This document shows, piece after piece, positions 1 to 6,531 of a stretch of DNA of 43,946 nucleotides; position 1 is the first letter of the stretch, and every line of letters begins with the position of its first letter. The stretch is from a virus. The DNA is taken from positions 1 through 43,946 of IMG/VR virus record IMGVR_UViG_3300028025_003303; one strand, 5' to 3'. The notes under the pieces are model-generated. The model did not search any database. It was not told the origin of the DNA and worked only from the letters and a program-made list of their open reading frames with translations. The position numbers were made by a program, and so were the translations under genes.

Positions 1-77
1 GCTTCTTGGATGTCTGCTGCATCTGCCAAACCTGGAATTTTCGTTGGTACTAAGACACCAATATCTTCAACTGCCAT
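1..77 (-). CDS. N-terminus of a phage virion/tail protein (truncated by window edge)
   Basis: Only the first 25 codons are present. The start is well supported by a GGAGAGGTGAT ribosome site just upstream on the - strand. The peptide runs MAVEDIGVLVPTKIPG and then LADAADIQEA. Its position directly downstream of tail-type genes on the same strand suggests another minor tail or fibre protein. Function cannot be fixed from so short a stretch. Confidence 0.6.
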   Translation of the reverse strand, partial: MAVEDIGVLVPTKIPGLADAADIQE

Positions 78-115
78 AATGTATCACCTCTCCAAAATTA
101 TACCACATTTTAACT

Positions 116-703
116 CTAACTTGAAAGTCCTGGAACTATTGAAATAACCAAGTGAACAGTTAAATATCCATCTAATTCTAACCACTCTGCTGGACCAGAC
201 TCACTGCTATATTCTACTGCTGTAACATCTACAACTAAATTAGATCCATCGCCAGTAAGTGCGGGTATAGAAATAGATGAAGCAATAGGATTACTATGTG
301 TAATAGAATGTTGAACGTTAAAGTTATCTGCAGTAAGAGGTGATCCAGTTACCTCAACAATATCTGCAATTGGAATTGTTATTGATGTTGTTCCCGCAGA
401 AAAAATTGCTTCGTAGTTAATTGAATAGATTGAAGGGTTTAAATCTAAAACCTTAATCCAAGTATCTCCACCAGGTTCTGATACATATTGATACATATAT
501 CCAAGTTCGCCACCTGGAGATGTATTAATATATAAATCATTAAGAAGTGGGGTTTGACCAATTACGATTGAGTTTGGATCTCCTACGCCAACAAATACTT
601 GACTTCCACGAGTTCCGCTTGGACCGATATCTACAAGAAGTTCAACTACCGCTGGTGGGCCAAGAACTGTAATGTCATCATTAGATAGCAATACATCAGG
701 CAT
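116..703 (-). CDS. putative minor tail / fibre protein
   Basis: The protein has 195 residues. It is rich in beta-branched and small residues, with no membrane segment and no catalytic motif. A short collagen-like turn (GPSGTRGSQVF, about residues 27-37) is followed by GDPNSIVIGQTPLLNDLYIN, a pattern common in actinophage tail fibres. Its ATG overlaps the upstream gene by one base, so it is probably translated in the same operon as the BppU-like proteins. The tail assignment is inferred from composition and neighbours. Confidence 0.55.
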   Translation of the reverse strand: MPDVLLSNDDITVLGPPAVVELLVDIGPSGTRGSQVFVGVGDPNSIVIGQTPLLNDLYINTSPGGELGYMYQYVSEPGGDTWIKVLDLNPSIYSINYEAIFSAGTTSITIPIADIVEVTGSPLTADNFNVQHSITHSNPIASSISIPALTGDGSNLVVDVTAVEYSSESGPAEWLELDGYLTVHLVISIVPGLSS

Positions 704-1050
704 TAAGCAACCGCACCTGTAATATCATCTGTAACTGTTATTGATCCAGTTAGCAAGGTATAAATAACTGATGCTCCTGTTGTAATCTGTACGTCATAAA
801 CATATGTTCCAGGAGCAAGTTGTCTTCCAACACCTGGCAAAATTGTGCAAGTAACAATATCTGTTGTAGCATTTACAACTGCTTGGGCTTCATACTGTGT
901 TGCAGCAGATCCTCTTTGATTAGCAATAAAAAACTGAGAAGTATATCCAGTTAAATCAAATGCAGAACCATTAGCATTCTTGGGGCGAATTACAAACTGT
1001 GCTGTATCTCCACGATAATAATTAAAATTATACGAACCTGGAAAAGCCAT
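703..1050 (-). CDS. BppU-N-like beta-sandwich virion protein
   Basis: The protein has 115 residues. The pattern YYRGDTAQFVI...G.AFDLTGYTSQFFI (about residues 11-47) matches the N-terminal domain seen in phage baseplate upper proteins, which form small beta-sandwiches attaching receptor-binding fibres to the baseplate. The C-terminal half continues as alternating beta strands ending in TVTDDITGAVA. The gene at 1172-1567 carries the same RGDTA core, so the two are probably diverged duplicates. A structural role is likely; the exact position in the virion is unknown. Confidence 0.6.
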   Translation of the reverse strand: MAFPGSYNFNYYRGDTAQFVIRPKNANGSAFDLTGYTSQFFIANQRGSAATQYEAQAVVNATTDIVTCTILPGVGRQLAPGTYVYDVQITTGASVIYTLLTGSITVTDDITGAVA

Positions 1051-1175
1051 TAGGACTCCTGACTAACTGTTGTATTGTGCTGAACTTTGTAAAAAGTTTT
1101 TTCAACCTTAATAACTGAGGGTAGACGATCATTAACTGAGTCAACCTTAACAACTATACCTGTTGGAATACTCAT
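1050..1175 (-). CDS. small protein between two BppU-like genes
   Basis: This 41-residue protein begins MSIPTGIVVKVDSVNDRLPS. Its ATG lies inside the upstream stop (ATGA) and its TAA shares a base with the next ATG (TAATG), so it is translationally coupled on both sides. It has no recognisable domain. The pattern of alternating hydrophobic and charged residues suggests two beta strands. It probably belongs to the tail operon. Confidence 0.6.
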   Translation of the reverse strand: MSIPTGIVVKVDSVNDRLPSVIKVEKTFYKVQHNTTVSQES

Positions 1176-1567
1176 AGACTACCTCCTGGAGAAACATCTC
1201 CCACTACAGTAATTGTACCAATAATCGGAGTCCAGATTGTATTTTCTCCTGCTGTTGGAATATTTACTTGAAGGTCAAATGGTAGTTCTGCAACAACTGA
1301 TTTATATTTTGAACCCCAGTTAAGTGTCAATGATGCTGGTGCTGTAATGGTTACAGAATAGCCATTAGAGTCCACTACGAGTTCATCTAGGACATCTCCA
1401 TTAGGATCATAGGCTGTAGCCACATAAGTCCATCCAGTGCAGTTAAAACCTGTAATCTCGTCATTTTGTAAAAAATCTACATTTAAGACTGCGGTGTCGC
1501 CACGAACTACTTTCCATTGAATACTCGCTGGATTAGCACCATATTTTTGAATTGTTGAGACGCACAT
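1172..1567 (-). CDS. BppU-N-like virion protein, first gene of the tail operon
   Basis: The protein has 131 residues. VVRGDTAVLNVDF (about 19-31) followed by GFNCTGWTYVATAYD resembles the strand pattern of the 115-residue neighbour and of baseplate BppU N-domains. A TATAAT box (- strand, 1576-1581) sits 8 nt upstream of the ATG with no Shine-Dalgarno, so the message may be leaderless or nearly so. The gene heads the run leading off the left edge. Confidence 0.6.
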   Translation of the reverse strand: MCVSTIQKYGANPASIQWKVVRGDTAVLNVDFLQNDEITGFNCTGWTYVATAYDPNGDVLDELVVDSNGYSVTITAPASLTLNWGSKYKSVVAELPFDLQVNIPTAGENTIWTPIIGTITVVGDVSPGGSL

Positions 1568-1870
1568 AATATTTGATTATACCATAAAATAAGGCTAGAC
1601 ACCTAGACGCAGTGGGGTGGGGGGTAGAATCTAGGTGCTAGCCTAAAAATTATAACATTATATTATAAATAGTATAAAGATAAAAGGTTTTTAATGTATT
1701 TCAACCAGTGTATAAAAGTTTACACAATTGTAACAATCCGATATGTCCGTTTTATACTGTTTTATTACAAATGTCCAGGGTAGCGATAGTGTATACTTAA
1801 AATATATAAAGAAAAGAATAACTAGCAAGTAAAGTTTTTAAGATATCTTTTATATATAATATATAGTGAA
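1568..1870. other. 303-base gap between tail operon and holin-like gene
   Basis: No credible gene is seen on either strand. The gap holds the tail-operon TATAAT box, the long hairpin at 1592-1644, a tandem (T)CCG element (AATCCG 1735-1740 and TGTCCG 1744-1749, 9 bp apart) of the kind found before early operons, and several TATACT-like boxes on the + strand (near 1753 and 1792). It is very AT-rich between 1650 and 1870. A regulatory or terminator role is inferred. Confidence 0.5.
1592..1644 (-). terminator. long stem with G-rich loop upstream of the tail operon
   Basis: AGGCTAG-A-CACCTAG (1592-1606) pairs with CTAGGTGCTAGCCT (1631-1644), leaving one bulged A. The loop is unusually G-rich on the + strand, with runs of four and six G. 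On the - strand it follows the holin-like gene and precedes the tail promoter, so it could end the upstream transcript. It lacks a strong T-run, so another structural role is possible. Confidence 0.45.
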
Positions 1871-2086
1871 TTATTTTTTAGAATGATGATTAATGTGTTC
1901 AATCAAAAGATCAAACAATTTGTCAGTTTTTATTTCTAGGCGATTAACGGAGTCTTTTAAACTGGATCCTGAATTTGGCTTAAGTTCGTTTAAATAGTGT
2001 TTTACGAGCCAACGAATTCCACCAGCAACAATAGTTATAATTGTGAGAAGTGTTAAAGTTAATGCTGCCCAGTCTTGTAGTGACAT
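1871..2086 (-). CDS. holin-like one-TM protein (DUF2746-like)
   Basis: The protein has 71 residues. A single transmembrane helix spans about residues 6-28 (WAALTLTLLTIITIVAGGI). A polar stretch follows, then a coiled-coil-like segment (SVNRLEIKTDKLFDLLIEHI) and a basic tail, HHSKK. This layout matches the small membrane proteins often annotated as holin or DUF2746 in actinophages. No neighbouring lysin is present here; the lysin is at 39167-39751, so the lysis role is uncertain. Confidence 0.5.
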   Translation of the reverse strand: MSLQDWAALTLTLLTIITIVAGGIRWLVKHYLNELKPNSGSSLKDSVNRLEIKTDKLFDLLIEHINHHSKK

Positions 2087-2117
2087 AAGGTTTATTATAT
2101 CATTATTTGAGATTAAA

Positions 2118-2145
2118 TTTCGGCGGGATAAGAGTTAAGCCGAAA
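2118..2145. other. hairpin between divergent genes
   Basis: TTTCGGC (2118-2124) pairs with GCCGAAA (2139-2145) across a 14-nt loop. It lies in the 171-base divergent region between the holin-like gene and the nuclease-like gene. It could be an operator or part of a 5' leader. No T-run follows, so it is not a typical terminator. Confidence 0.35.
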
Positions 2146-2257
2146 ATAGAGATATCAAACCAACATAAGACACAATACGACTGCAAGCAGTCTAATAATG
2201 TCAATAGGATGTAATATCTATGTTTGCTTGTAATCCCGATATGAGTTATAATGAAGT

Positions 2258-2854
2258 GTGATAGATACAATCAAAAATATTCTTATTGAAGGTTTGACAG
2301 AAAAATTAAAAATTCATCACTCTGTCTATAGACTTCCCTGCACCTCAGAATTTTTGGAGGAACTTATATCAAACACTTTTACAGAACATGGTCTAATAAA
2401 CGATTGGCAGCCCAATAGAAGCCATAGCGTCAGTGTAGATATGTCATTGGATACAGGGCAGTCTTTTTCTATCAAATCAGGCGTATATGCAAATAACACA
2501 CTCACCTTCTCTGGATCCAGGCTAGGCAAACATGATGGTTTGGATAATATGATAGCCAGTGTTGTAGATAATAGTGCTGATTACTATGTGTGTCTTGCAA
2601 AAGCAGATCAGGATTGGTCTTGTGTACCGTCGCAAAATGAGACAAAAATATATTATCTATTTGTATTTGATGCCCAAACCCTAATATACGATAACGGATT
2701 ATGGAATAAGGTTCAAACCAAATCTGGAGGATATAATTATGTTATGGAATCTATAGGCATGTCAGCACGTATTAATACCTCTATGTCTTCTCAGTTATGG
2801 ACTAGTGTTAATGAATCGCTTATTGGTTCCCCGACAAAATTGGAAATATTATGA
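2258..2854 (+). CDS. putative restriction-type nuclease (weak PD-(D/E)xK)
   Basis: The protein has 198 residues and starts at GTG. The centre reads SVSVDMSLDTGQSFSIKSG (about 57-75): an Asp on one strand, then a strand ending in Ile-Lys, as in PD-(D/E)xK folds, although the acidic residue before xK is replaced by Ser71. TLTFSGSRLGKHDGLDNM follows, resembling a DNA-contacting loop. The stop overlaps the ATG of the zinc protein by 4 bp, so the two are coupled. Nuclease function is a tentative inference. Confidence 0.4.
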   Translation: MIDTIKNILIEGLTEKLKIHHSVYRLPCTSEFLEELISNTFTEHGLINDWQPNRSHSVSVDMSLDTGQSFSIKSGVYANNTLTFSGSRLGKHDGLDNMIASVVDNSADYYVCLAKADQDWSCVPSQNETKIYYLFVFDAQTLIYDNGLWNKVQTKSGGYNYVMESIGMSARINTSMSSQLWTSVNESLIGSPTKLEIL

Positions 2855-3042
2855 GTGCCAAACCTTGGGATATGATCAATGGTTCTCCCAGAGTGCCAGA
2901 AGAAGTTATTAAGGAAAGATTAGATATTTGTCATGCATGCCCTGCTTTTAGACCATTGACCCAGACATGTAAGAAGTGTGGATGTTTTATGAAAATGAAG
3001 ACACAGTTAGAAAAGGCTTATTGTCCTTTAGGTAAGTGGTAA
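2851..3042 (+). CDS. small zinc-binding protein (DUF6171-like)
   Basis: The protein has 63 residues. Cysteines are spaced as CHAC (27-30), CKKCGC (40-45) and a final CPLGKW (58-63), giving enough ligands for a rubredoxin- or ribbon-like zinc site. The CGCFMKMKTQLEKAYCPLGKW ending is the hallmark of DUF6171-type proteins common in phages. The molecular role is unknown. It is coupled (ATGA) to the nuclease-like gene upstream. Confidence 0.7.
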   Translation: MSAKPWDMINGSPRVPEEVIKERLDICHACPAFRPLTQTCKKCGCFMKMKTQLEKAYCPLGKW

Positions 3043-3043
3043 T

Positions 3044-3799
3044 TTAAGGCTTTTGATGATCTGAAAATTTATTTCCGTAAACATCTTGTCCTCTAAAATA
3101 ATCTCTTCCAACTTTATTAGGCAAATCTGGATCTACTATTTCTCTTTTAAGTCCAGCATCAAACTCTGCATTTAATTCGTCTAAAATTATGTTTTCAGGA
3201 AAAATGTTTTCTGCATCAACTATATCAAAATTATCTGCAAAATACCTAGGAATTGGCACAAACGCTGCAAGAGGAAACCCTGCTGGAATGTTTACTTTTA
3301 TATTAGGCATTTGAATTTTAATATTAAATATAAAATCTCTTCTTATGTTGTCTGTTTCTACAATACCATTTAGAACTGTTATATTTGGAATAATGTAGTT
3401 AGGCGGATTAATAGTCATAACATTAACTCCAGGTGGAGTTCTTACTGCAAATGGAACAATGATTGAAATAATACCGTGGCCAAAATGAGATTCAATTCTT
3501 GGATAAAGATTTTCTAATTCATCTATAGTTTTGTTGGGAAAGTTAAACTTAATGGAGTCAGCACCCTCAGTGCCATCCCATTCAAATTCAACATCAAATT
3601 GACTTTTAATTATAAAACCAGTTTTATTTCCTATGGCTAATGGCAAACAGTTATAGAAGTGTGGAGTAAACCAGTCTCTTTGTTTTGTTGGTTTTGATAT
3701 AACTTCTTGACTTTTATTTTTATCAAAATTGCCATATAGATTGCTATAGAAGAGAGCAACTGTGTTATCTGGAACATCATTAATACCATTATTAATCAT
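3044..3799 (-). CDS. DUF6065 family protein
   Basis: The protein has 251 residues and is a recognisable DUF6065 member. The motifs in order are CLPLAIGNKTGF, FEWDG, SHFGHGIISIIVPFAVRTPP, GIVETD and a Pro-rich FPLAAFVPIPRYF. These match the family pattern of LPL.IAN..GW, SHFG.GI...P..FRTPPG and GIVETDW. The family's function is unknown. Here the Trp after GIVETD is replaced by Asn. It is transcribed divergently from the SpeD-like gene 76 bp away. Confidence 0.75.
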   Translation of the reverse strand: MINNGINDVPDNTVALFYSNLYGNFDKNKSQEVISKPTKQRDWFTPHFYNCLPLAIGNKTGFIIKSQFDVEFEWDGTEGADSIKFNFPNKTIDELENLYPRIESHFGHGIISIIVPFAVRTPPGVNVMTINPPNYIIPNITVLNGIVETDNIRRDFIFNIKIQMPNIKVNIPAGFPLAAFVPIPRYFADNFDIVDAENIFPENIILDELNAEFDAGLKREIVDPDLPNKVGRDYFRGQDVYGNKFSDHQKP

Positions 3800-3875
3800 T
3801 TATACCCCCCGTATTATTTAAGTATACCATTGCACCCATAATACTGTATACTTGATATATTGAAATGGGGGAAAT
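3800..3875. promoter_or_regulatory. divergent promoter pair, DUF6065 / SpeD
   Basis: Two back-to-back TATACT boxes lie here: one on the - strand (3831-3836) for the DUF6065 gene and one on the + strand (3847-3852) for the SpeD-like gene. Neither has a good -35. The DUF6065 gene is preceded by a GGGGGG run on its coding strand and the SpeD-like gene by GGGGGAAA, either of which could serve as a ribosome site. The close packing suggests joint control of both genes. Confidence 0.5.
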
Positions 3876-4286
3876 ATGTTATTTCACAAACATTTACTAA
3901 TTAATGCCAAAGTTAATAATCCAATGAATAGTGAAGATAAGGCAATAGACTTTCTTCAACGTTTGGTTGAACGCATTGATATGAAAATTATTAAAGGACC
4001 TTTTGCTTCATATGTTGACAAACCAGGAAATAAGGGTTTGACTGCTATTGTGATGATTGAGACTAGCCATATAGCATTTCATATATGGGATGAGCAAGAT
4101 CCAGGTTTAGTGCAGTTTGATTTGTATACCTGCGGAAAATTGGATTTGCCTGAAGTCTTGAATGTAATCCGTGAAGATTTTGATATCGTGTCTATGGATT
4201 ATAATTTGTTTGACAGGGAGAATGGTTTTGTCTTAGAGCAGAGTGGAACATACCCTGACAAATATGACATGCTTGTAGAAATCTGA
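3876..4286 (+). CDS. speD: SpeD-like pyruvoyl decarboxylase (AdoMet decarboxylase family)
   Basis: The protein has 136 residues, matching class 1B SpeD. ETSHIAFHIWDE (62-73) aligns with the family's SESHxxxHTWPE self-cleavage site: Ser64 is the expected pyruvoyl precursor and His65 and His69 are kept. Cys86 in DLYTCG aligns with the catalytic cysteine. SpeD normally makes decarboxylated AdoMet for spermidine synthesis. The residue before Ser64 is Thr instead of Glu, so processing or substrate may differ. Some SpeD homologues, including viral ones, are known to act on arginine or ornithine. No spermidine synthase is seen nearby. Confidence 0.8.
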   Translation: MLFHKHLLINAKVNNPMNSEDKAIDFLQRLVERIDMKIIKGPFASYVDKPGNKGLTAIVMIETSHIAFHIWDEQDPGLVQFDLYTCGKLDLPEVLNVIREDFDIVSMDYNLFDRENGFVLEQSGTYPDKYDMLVEI

Positions 4287-4292
4287 AAAAAT

Positions 4293-4853
4293 TTATAAAT
4301 AATCAATCATCTTTTGTAATAAAATTTTATTATCATTGACTTGACCTAAAACTCTATTACAGTTTGAACATAACAAACCTCTAATACATTTTCCACATGA
4401 TCCAGATCCAGAACAGCATGCATGATCATGGTCTATTGATAGACGTTTTTTAAACTTTTCTGGTTCCCCGCAAATTTTACAAACCCCATTTTGAGACTTT
4501 TCTAGATTTACATAATCATCTCTTGTCAAACCATATCTTTTAAGGTTTCCTACATGACCAATAAGTGGTTGACAGGTTTTACAGTATGTATTATTAGACC
4601 AGAAAGAAGACTTGGGTAGATACTGTTCACAATAACGACAATGTATTTTTGTACCCTGCATCTTTCTAGGCATGACTCTTTTTGAATCATCTTCTGCAAG
4701 ATCATATTCACGCACACAAGTTTTACAAAAATGTTTGTATCCATCAGGTGATTTTGTAAATTTATGAAATTCTGAAAAACTTTTAAAATTTTTACATTTA
4801 GTGCATTGTTTTTTATCTGCTAAAACTATTGGGCGTTCATGTTGTTTTCTCAT
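4293..4853 (-). CDS. recombination endonuclease VII with extra zinc knuckles
   Basis: The protein has 186 residues. The C-terminal half (about 107-186) is an endonuclease VII domain: YGLTRDDY, a CKIC pair (125-128), the metal site DHDH (141-144) and CSNCNRVLGQ (162-171). T4 gp49 enzymes of this family resolve Holliday junctions and debranch DNA before packaging. The N-terminal half holds two further four-cysteine sets (17/20/43/46 and 72/75/91/94), likely zinc knuckles for DNA binding. It is convergent with the SpeD-like gene. Confidence 0.85.
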   Translation of the reverse strand: MRKQHERPIVLADKKQCTKCKNFKSFSEFHKFTKSPDGYKHFCKTCVREYDLAEDDSKRVMPRKMQGTKIHCRYCEQYLPKSSFWSNNTYCKTCQPLIGHVGNLKRYGLTRDDYVNLEKSQNGVCKICGEPEKFKKRLSIDHDHACCSGSGSCGKCIRGLLCSNCNRVLGQVNDNKILLQKMIDYL

Positions 4854-4965
4854 ATAACTAGTATAGCATATTTTCAGATTCTAGTCAGATTTTATATTCA
4901 AACTTTCTGTCATTTTGTTGGTCTTGTATGATATGTAATTTTAAAAATAAAAATACAAAAAAATA

Positions 4966-4990
4966 GTGAGGACACGAAACGCATCCCCAC
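4966..4990 (-). terminator. intrinsic terminator after the small left-facing operon
   Basis: On the - strand GTGGGGATGCG pairs with CGTGTCCTCAC around a TTT loop. The 11-bp stem includes three G-U pairs and is followed by TATTTTTTTG. It sits just past the stop of the gene ending at 5003 and so ends the 5003-5740 operon. A short AGCCTA/TAGGCT stem lies at the stop codon itself. Confidence 0.75.
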
Positions 4991-5002
4991 CATCTAGCCT
5001 AT

Positions 5003-5176
5003 CTAGGCTGTACCTTGTAAATAACCATCTATCCCAACAAGATCACAAGTAACCTTAACTCTTTGATTTTTTTTGAGTGTTGAGCGATAAAGTTTGATAA
5101 AGTCTAACACCTCTTGCTTAGACATCAGGCTAATGTCTCTGGTGTTACCTTGCATAGATGTAATTGTTACTTTCAT
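5003..5176 (-). CDS. small early protein, paralogue of the 7405-7590 product
   Basis: The protein has 57 residues and starts MKVTITSMQGNTRDISLMSK. It aligns along its whole length with the 61-residue protein at 7405-7590: both have a strand-turn-strand start, a helix FI.LY/FISTY, then RVKVTCDLVGIDGYLQG versus SVKVACDALGVRGTLRG. The pair shows duplication between the left- and right-facing early operons. Function unknown. It is the last gene of its operon and its TAG lies in a hairpin. Confidence 0.7.
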   Translation of the reverse strand: MKVTITSMQGNTRDISLMSKQEVLDFIKLYRSTLKKNQRVKVTCDLVGIDGYLQGTA

Positions 5177-5272
5177 TTATTTCCCCTCAAAAATTTCTAG
5201 TAGTGTGTCTATTTGTTCATCTGTTAGATGGTCAATTTGTATTGCGTTAGCAAAACCTAGTAGGTCATTCAT
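5177..5272 (-). CDS. 31-residue acidic helical protein
   Basis: The protein reads MNDLLGFANAIQIDHLTDEQ followed by IDTLLEIFEGK. It is predicted to be mostly helix and is acidic. The start overlaps the upstream TGA by 4 bp, and AAATAA ends directly against the next ATG. The LTDEQIDTLLEIF pattern looks like a small protein-interaction helix. No function is known. Confidence 0.6.
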   Translation of the reverse strand: MNDLLGFANAIQIDHLTDEQIDTLLEIFEGK

Positions 5273-5436
5273 TTATTGACCTCTACCTTCATGATGTTAG
5301 CAGAGAACTTAACACGCTTAGCAACCTCGCTAGAGTTTAGTTCTGCTATAACCTTATCAACATCCTTGATGTTATTAGCAATGTTATTGATTGAGAGTAG
5401 ATTGCTACCCTGCCAAATTGAGTAAGTGATAGTCAT
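5269..5436 (-). CDS. 55-residue hypothetical early protein
   Basis: The protein starts MTITYSIWQGSNLLSINNIA and ends in KVEVNK. It is a small mixed alpha/beta protein without cysteines or a membrane segment. A GGAGTTATCTAATT ribosome site precedes the ATG, which lies just downstream of the 27-residue membrane peptide. It is coupled to the next gene by a 4-bp overlap. Function is not recognised. Confidence 0.6.
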   Translation of the reverse strand: MTITYSIWQGSNLLSINNIANNIKDVDKVIAELNSSEVAKRVKFSANIMKVEVNK

Positions 5437-5438
5437 AA

Positions 5439-5522
5439 TTAGATAACTCCTTCGTTAGTTAATACCATACCTAATATCATTGTGATAAAGGATAGAGATG
5501 AGATGATGAGTAGGATAGTCAT
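5439..5522 (-). CDS. 27-residue membrane peptide
   Basis: The peptide consists almost entirely of one hydrophobic helix (TILLIISSLSFITMILGMVL) ending in TNEGVI. It lies within a tightly packed operon, 2 bp from its downstream neighbour. Single-helix peptides of this size recur in this genome (10384, 15984, 20811). The role is unknown; inner-membrane insertion is inferred. Confidence 0.5.
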   Translation of the reverse strand: MTILLIISSLSFITMILGMVLTNEGVI

Positions 5523-5524
5523 GG

Positions 5525-5740
5525 TTAGTTTCCTACCTTCGTGTTATTCATAACCCAACGGCTTTCGTTAGGTGATAGATAGCGGTGTGATACTACACCT
5601 TGCTTAGTAGCAAGCAATTCTAGGTATGCCTTGCGGCTAATGTAGTTTCCTACTGTATTGCGAAAGACCATAGGGCTTCCTGTATTAGATGAAGCCATAA
5701 CATGGTTAGGCTCTAATGTTATTGTATTTAGTGTAGTCAT
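5525..5740 (-). CDS. 71-residue hypothetical, first gene of left-facing early operon
   Basis: The protein starts MTTLNTITLEPNHVMASSNT and continues with GSPMVFRNTVGNYISRKAY. AGAAAGGTAGTTAAA provides a ribosome site. The C-terminal half is basic and polar, with VVSHRYLSPNESRWVMNN. There is no recognised domain. As the first gene of the operon, it is served by the promoters at 5860-5925 and 6011-6076. Confidence 0.6.
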   Translation of the reverse strand: MTTLNTITLEPNHVMASSNTGSPMVFRNTVGNYISRKAYLELLATKQGVVSHRYLSPNESRWVMNNTKVGN

Positions 5741-5859
5741 TTTAACTACCTTTCTTTTAATCTAGTTAGCGATTTGCTAACCTTTTTGCTGACCTAGGTT
5801 ATTTGCTCTATTGCTAGAGGCTCACTAGGATTTTCCTTTATTTAATTTTCTATGTCGTA

Positions 5860-5925
5860 AGACTATCACACTTACCCTGAAAAGTCAAGGCGACACGCTG
5901 TATCTTTCGTGTGATTTAGGTCACT
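5860..5925 (-). promoter_or_regulatory. left-facing promoter A with CRP-like operator
   Basis: On the - strand: -35 TTGACT (5888-5883), 17-bp spacer, -10 TAGTCT (5865-5860). The palindrome TGTGA-TTTAGG-TCACT (5910-5925) is centred about 64.5 bp upstream of the inferred start near 5853. The arrangement is a near copy of promoter B 151 bp away. Confidence 0.7.
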
Positions 5926-6010
5926 TATTCGCTAGGCTCATCCGAACATCTGTTCGTCTTATTTGCTAGGCTCATTAACCTTATCTATCTCTATTTATTT
6001 GTATAAGGGA

Positions 6011-6076
6011 ATACTATCACACTACCCCCCAAAAGTCAAGTCCTACATCGGCGTGTCGTGTGTGATATAGCCCACA
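6011..6076 (-). promoter_or_regulatory. left-facing promoter B with CRP-like operator
   Basis: On the - strand: -35 TTGACT (6039-6034), 17-bp spacer containing a run of six G, -10 TAGTAT (6016-6011). TGTGA-TATAGC-CCACA (6061-6076) is centred at about -64.5, the same offset as in promoter A. Duplicate promoters for one short operon suggest strong or staged early expression. Confidence 0.7.
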
Positions 6077-6116
6077 TTTTTGGGCCGCCCCAATGTCCGA
6101 TTTGTACCTATTTAAA

Positions 6117-6202
6117 TGTGGTGTAACTCACAGTGGCTTATGTCCGAAATGTCCGTTTTGTGGTACCAAAAATGTCAGTGGTAGGTGTTATACTTCTAGT
6201 AT
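6117..6202 (+). promoter_or_regulatory. right-facing early promoter with palindrome and TGTCCG pair
   Basis: Elements in order: TGTGG-TGTAAC-TCACA (6117-6132), TGTCCGAAATGTCCG (6141-6155), -35 GTCAGT (6174-6179), 17-bp spacer, -10 TAGTAT (6197-6202). The palindrome centre is about 84.5 bp upstream of the inferred start. The AAATGTCAGT box is shared with promoters at 7353 and 8398, defining a second promoter class. Confidence 0.65.
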
Positions 6203-6244
6203 AAAGAAAGTCAGAAAAGGTTTCTGAACTAGAAAGGAATTCAA

Positions 6245-6427
6245 ATGAATTCAAATGTAATAATCACAGTGTGTAAATCACACGTTCCTAATAAGTCTGC
6301 TATCTCAGAGTTAGTAGATACACAATTCACGTTTTGTGAAGTTTGTGAAAATAACATTGAACGTTGGTATAACGATTCAGACCCTGAACGTCTACCAATG
6401 TGGACATCTTGGCAGGTGTCTAAATGA
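6245..6427 (+). CDS. 60-residue zinc-knuckle-like early protein
   Basis: The protein starts MNSNVIITVCKSHVPNKSAI. C10, H13 and the pair C33/C36 (CEVC) could bind one zinc ion; the acidic and aromatic tail is RWYNDSDPERLPMWTSWQVS. AGAAAGGAATTCAA is the ribosome site. The stop overlaps the next ATG (ATGA). Small Cys-containing proteins are frequent here and may bind host proteins or nucleic acid, but no function is recognised. Confidence 0.65.
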   Translation: MNSNVIITVCKSHVPNKSAISELVDTQFTFCEVCENNIERWYNDSDPERLPMWTSWQVSK

Positions 6428-6531
6428 TAGACTTTGTTAAACAGTTAGAATTAAATAACTACCTTGATGAAAATCAAGACCCACTAGCAAAAATGCTAGA
6501 TGAACTTATCCTGAAAGGAGAATACAAATAA
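6424..6531 (+). CDS. 35-residue acidic helical protein
   Basis: The protein reads MIDFVKQLELNNYLDENQDP then LAKMLDELILKGEYK. It is acidic and probably two helices. Overlaps at both ends (ATGA with the previous gene, TAATG with the next) show a coupled operon. The amphipathic LAKMLDELIL helix resembles toxin- or polymerase-binding phage peptides, but this is only a resemblance. Confidence 0.6.
   Translation: MIDFVKQLELNNYLDENQDPLAKMLDELILKGEYK

Larger units (their letters stand above)
5741..6244. other. 504-base divergent control region of the early operons
   Basis: No gene is seen. The region holds two near-duplicate left-facing promoter modules (5860-5925, 6011-6076), repeated CGCTAGGCTCA/TGCTAGGCTCA words (5805-5975), the motif GGCCGCCCC (6083-6091), a single TGTCCG at 6094, a tandem TGTCCG pair (6141-6155), a third CRP-like palindrome (6117-6132) and the right-facing promoter at 6174-6202. 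It is the switch point between left- and right-facing early transcription. Confidence 0.7.

Noticed and set aside
1611-1626. G-quadruplex in the hairpin loop
   Set aside because: Only two long G runs are present on one strand; four are needed for an intramolecular quadruplex, so I did not call it.
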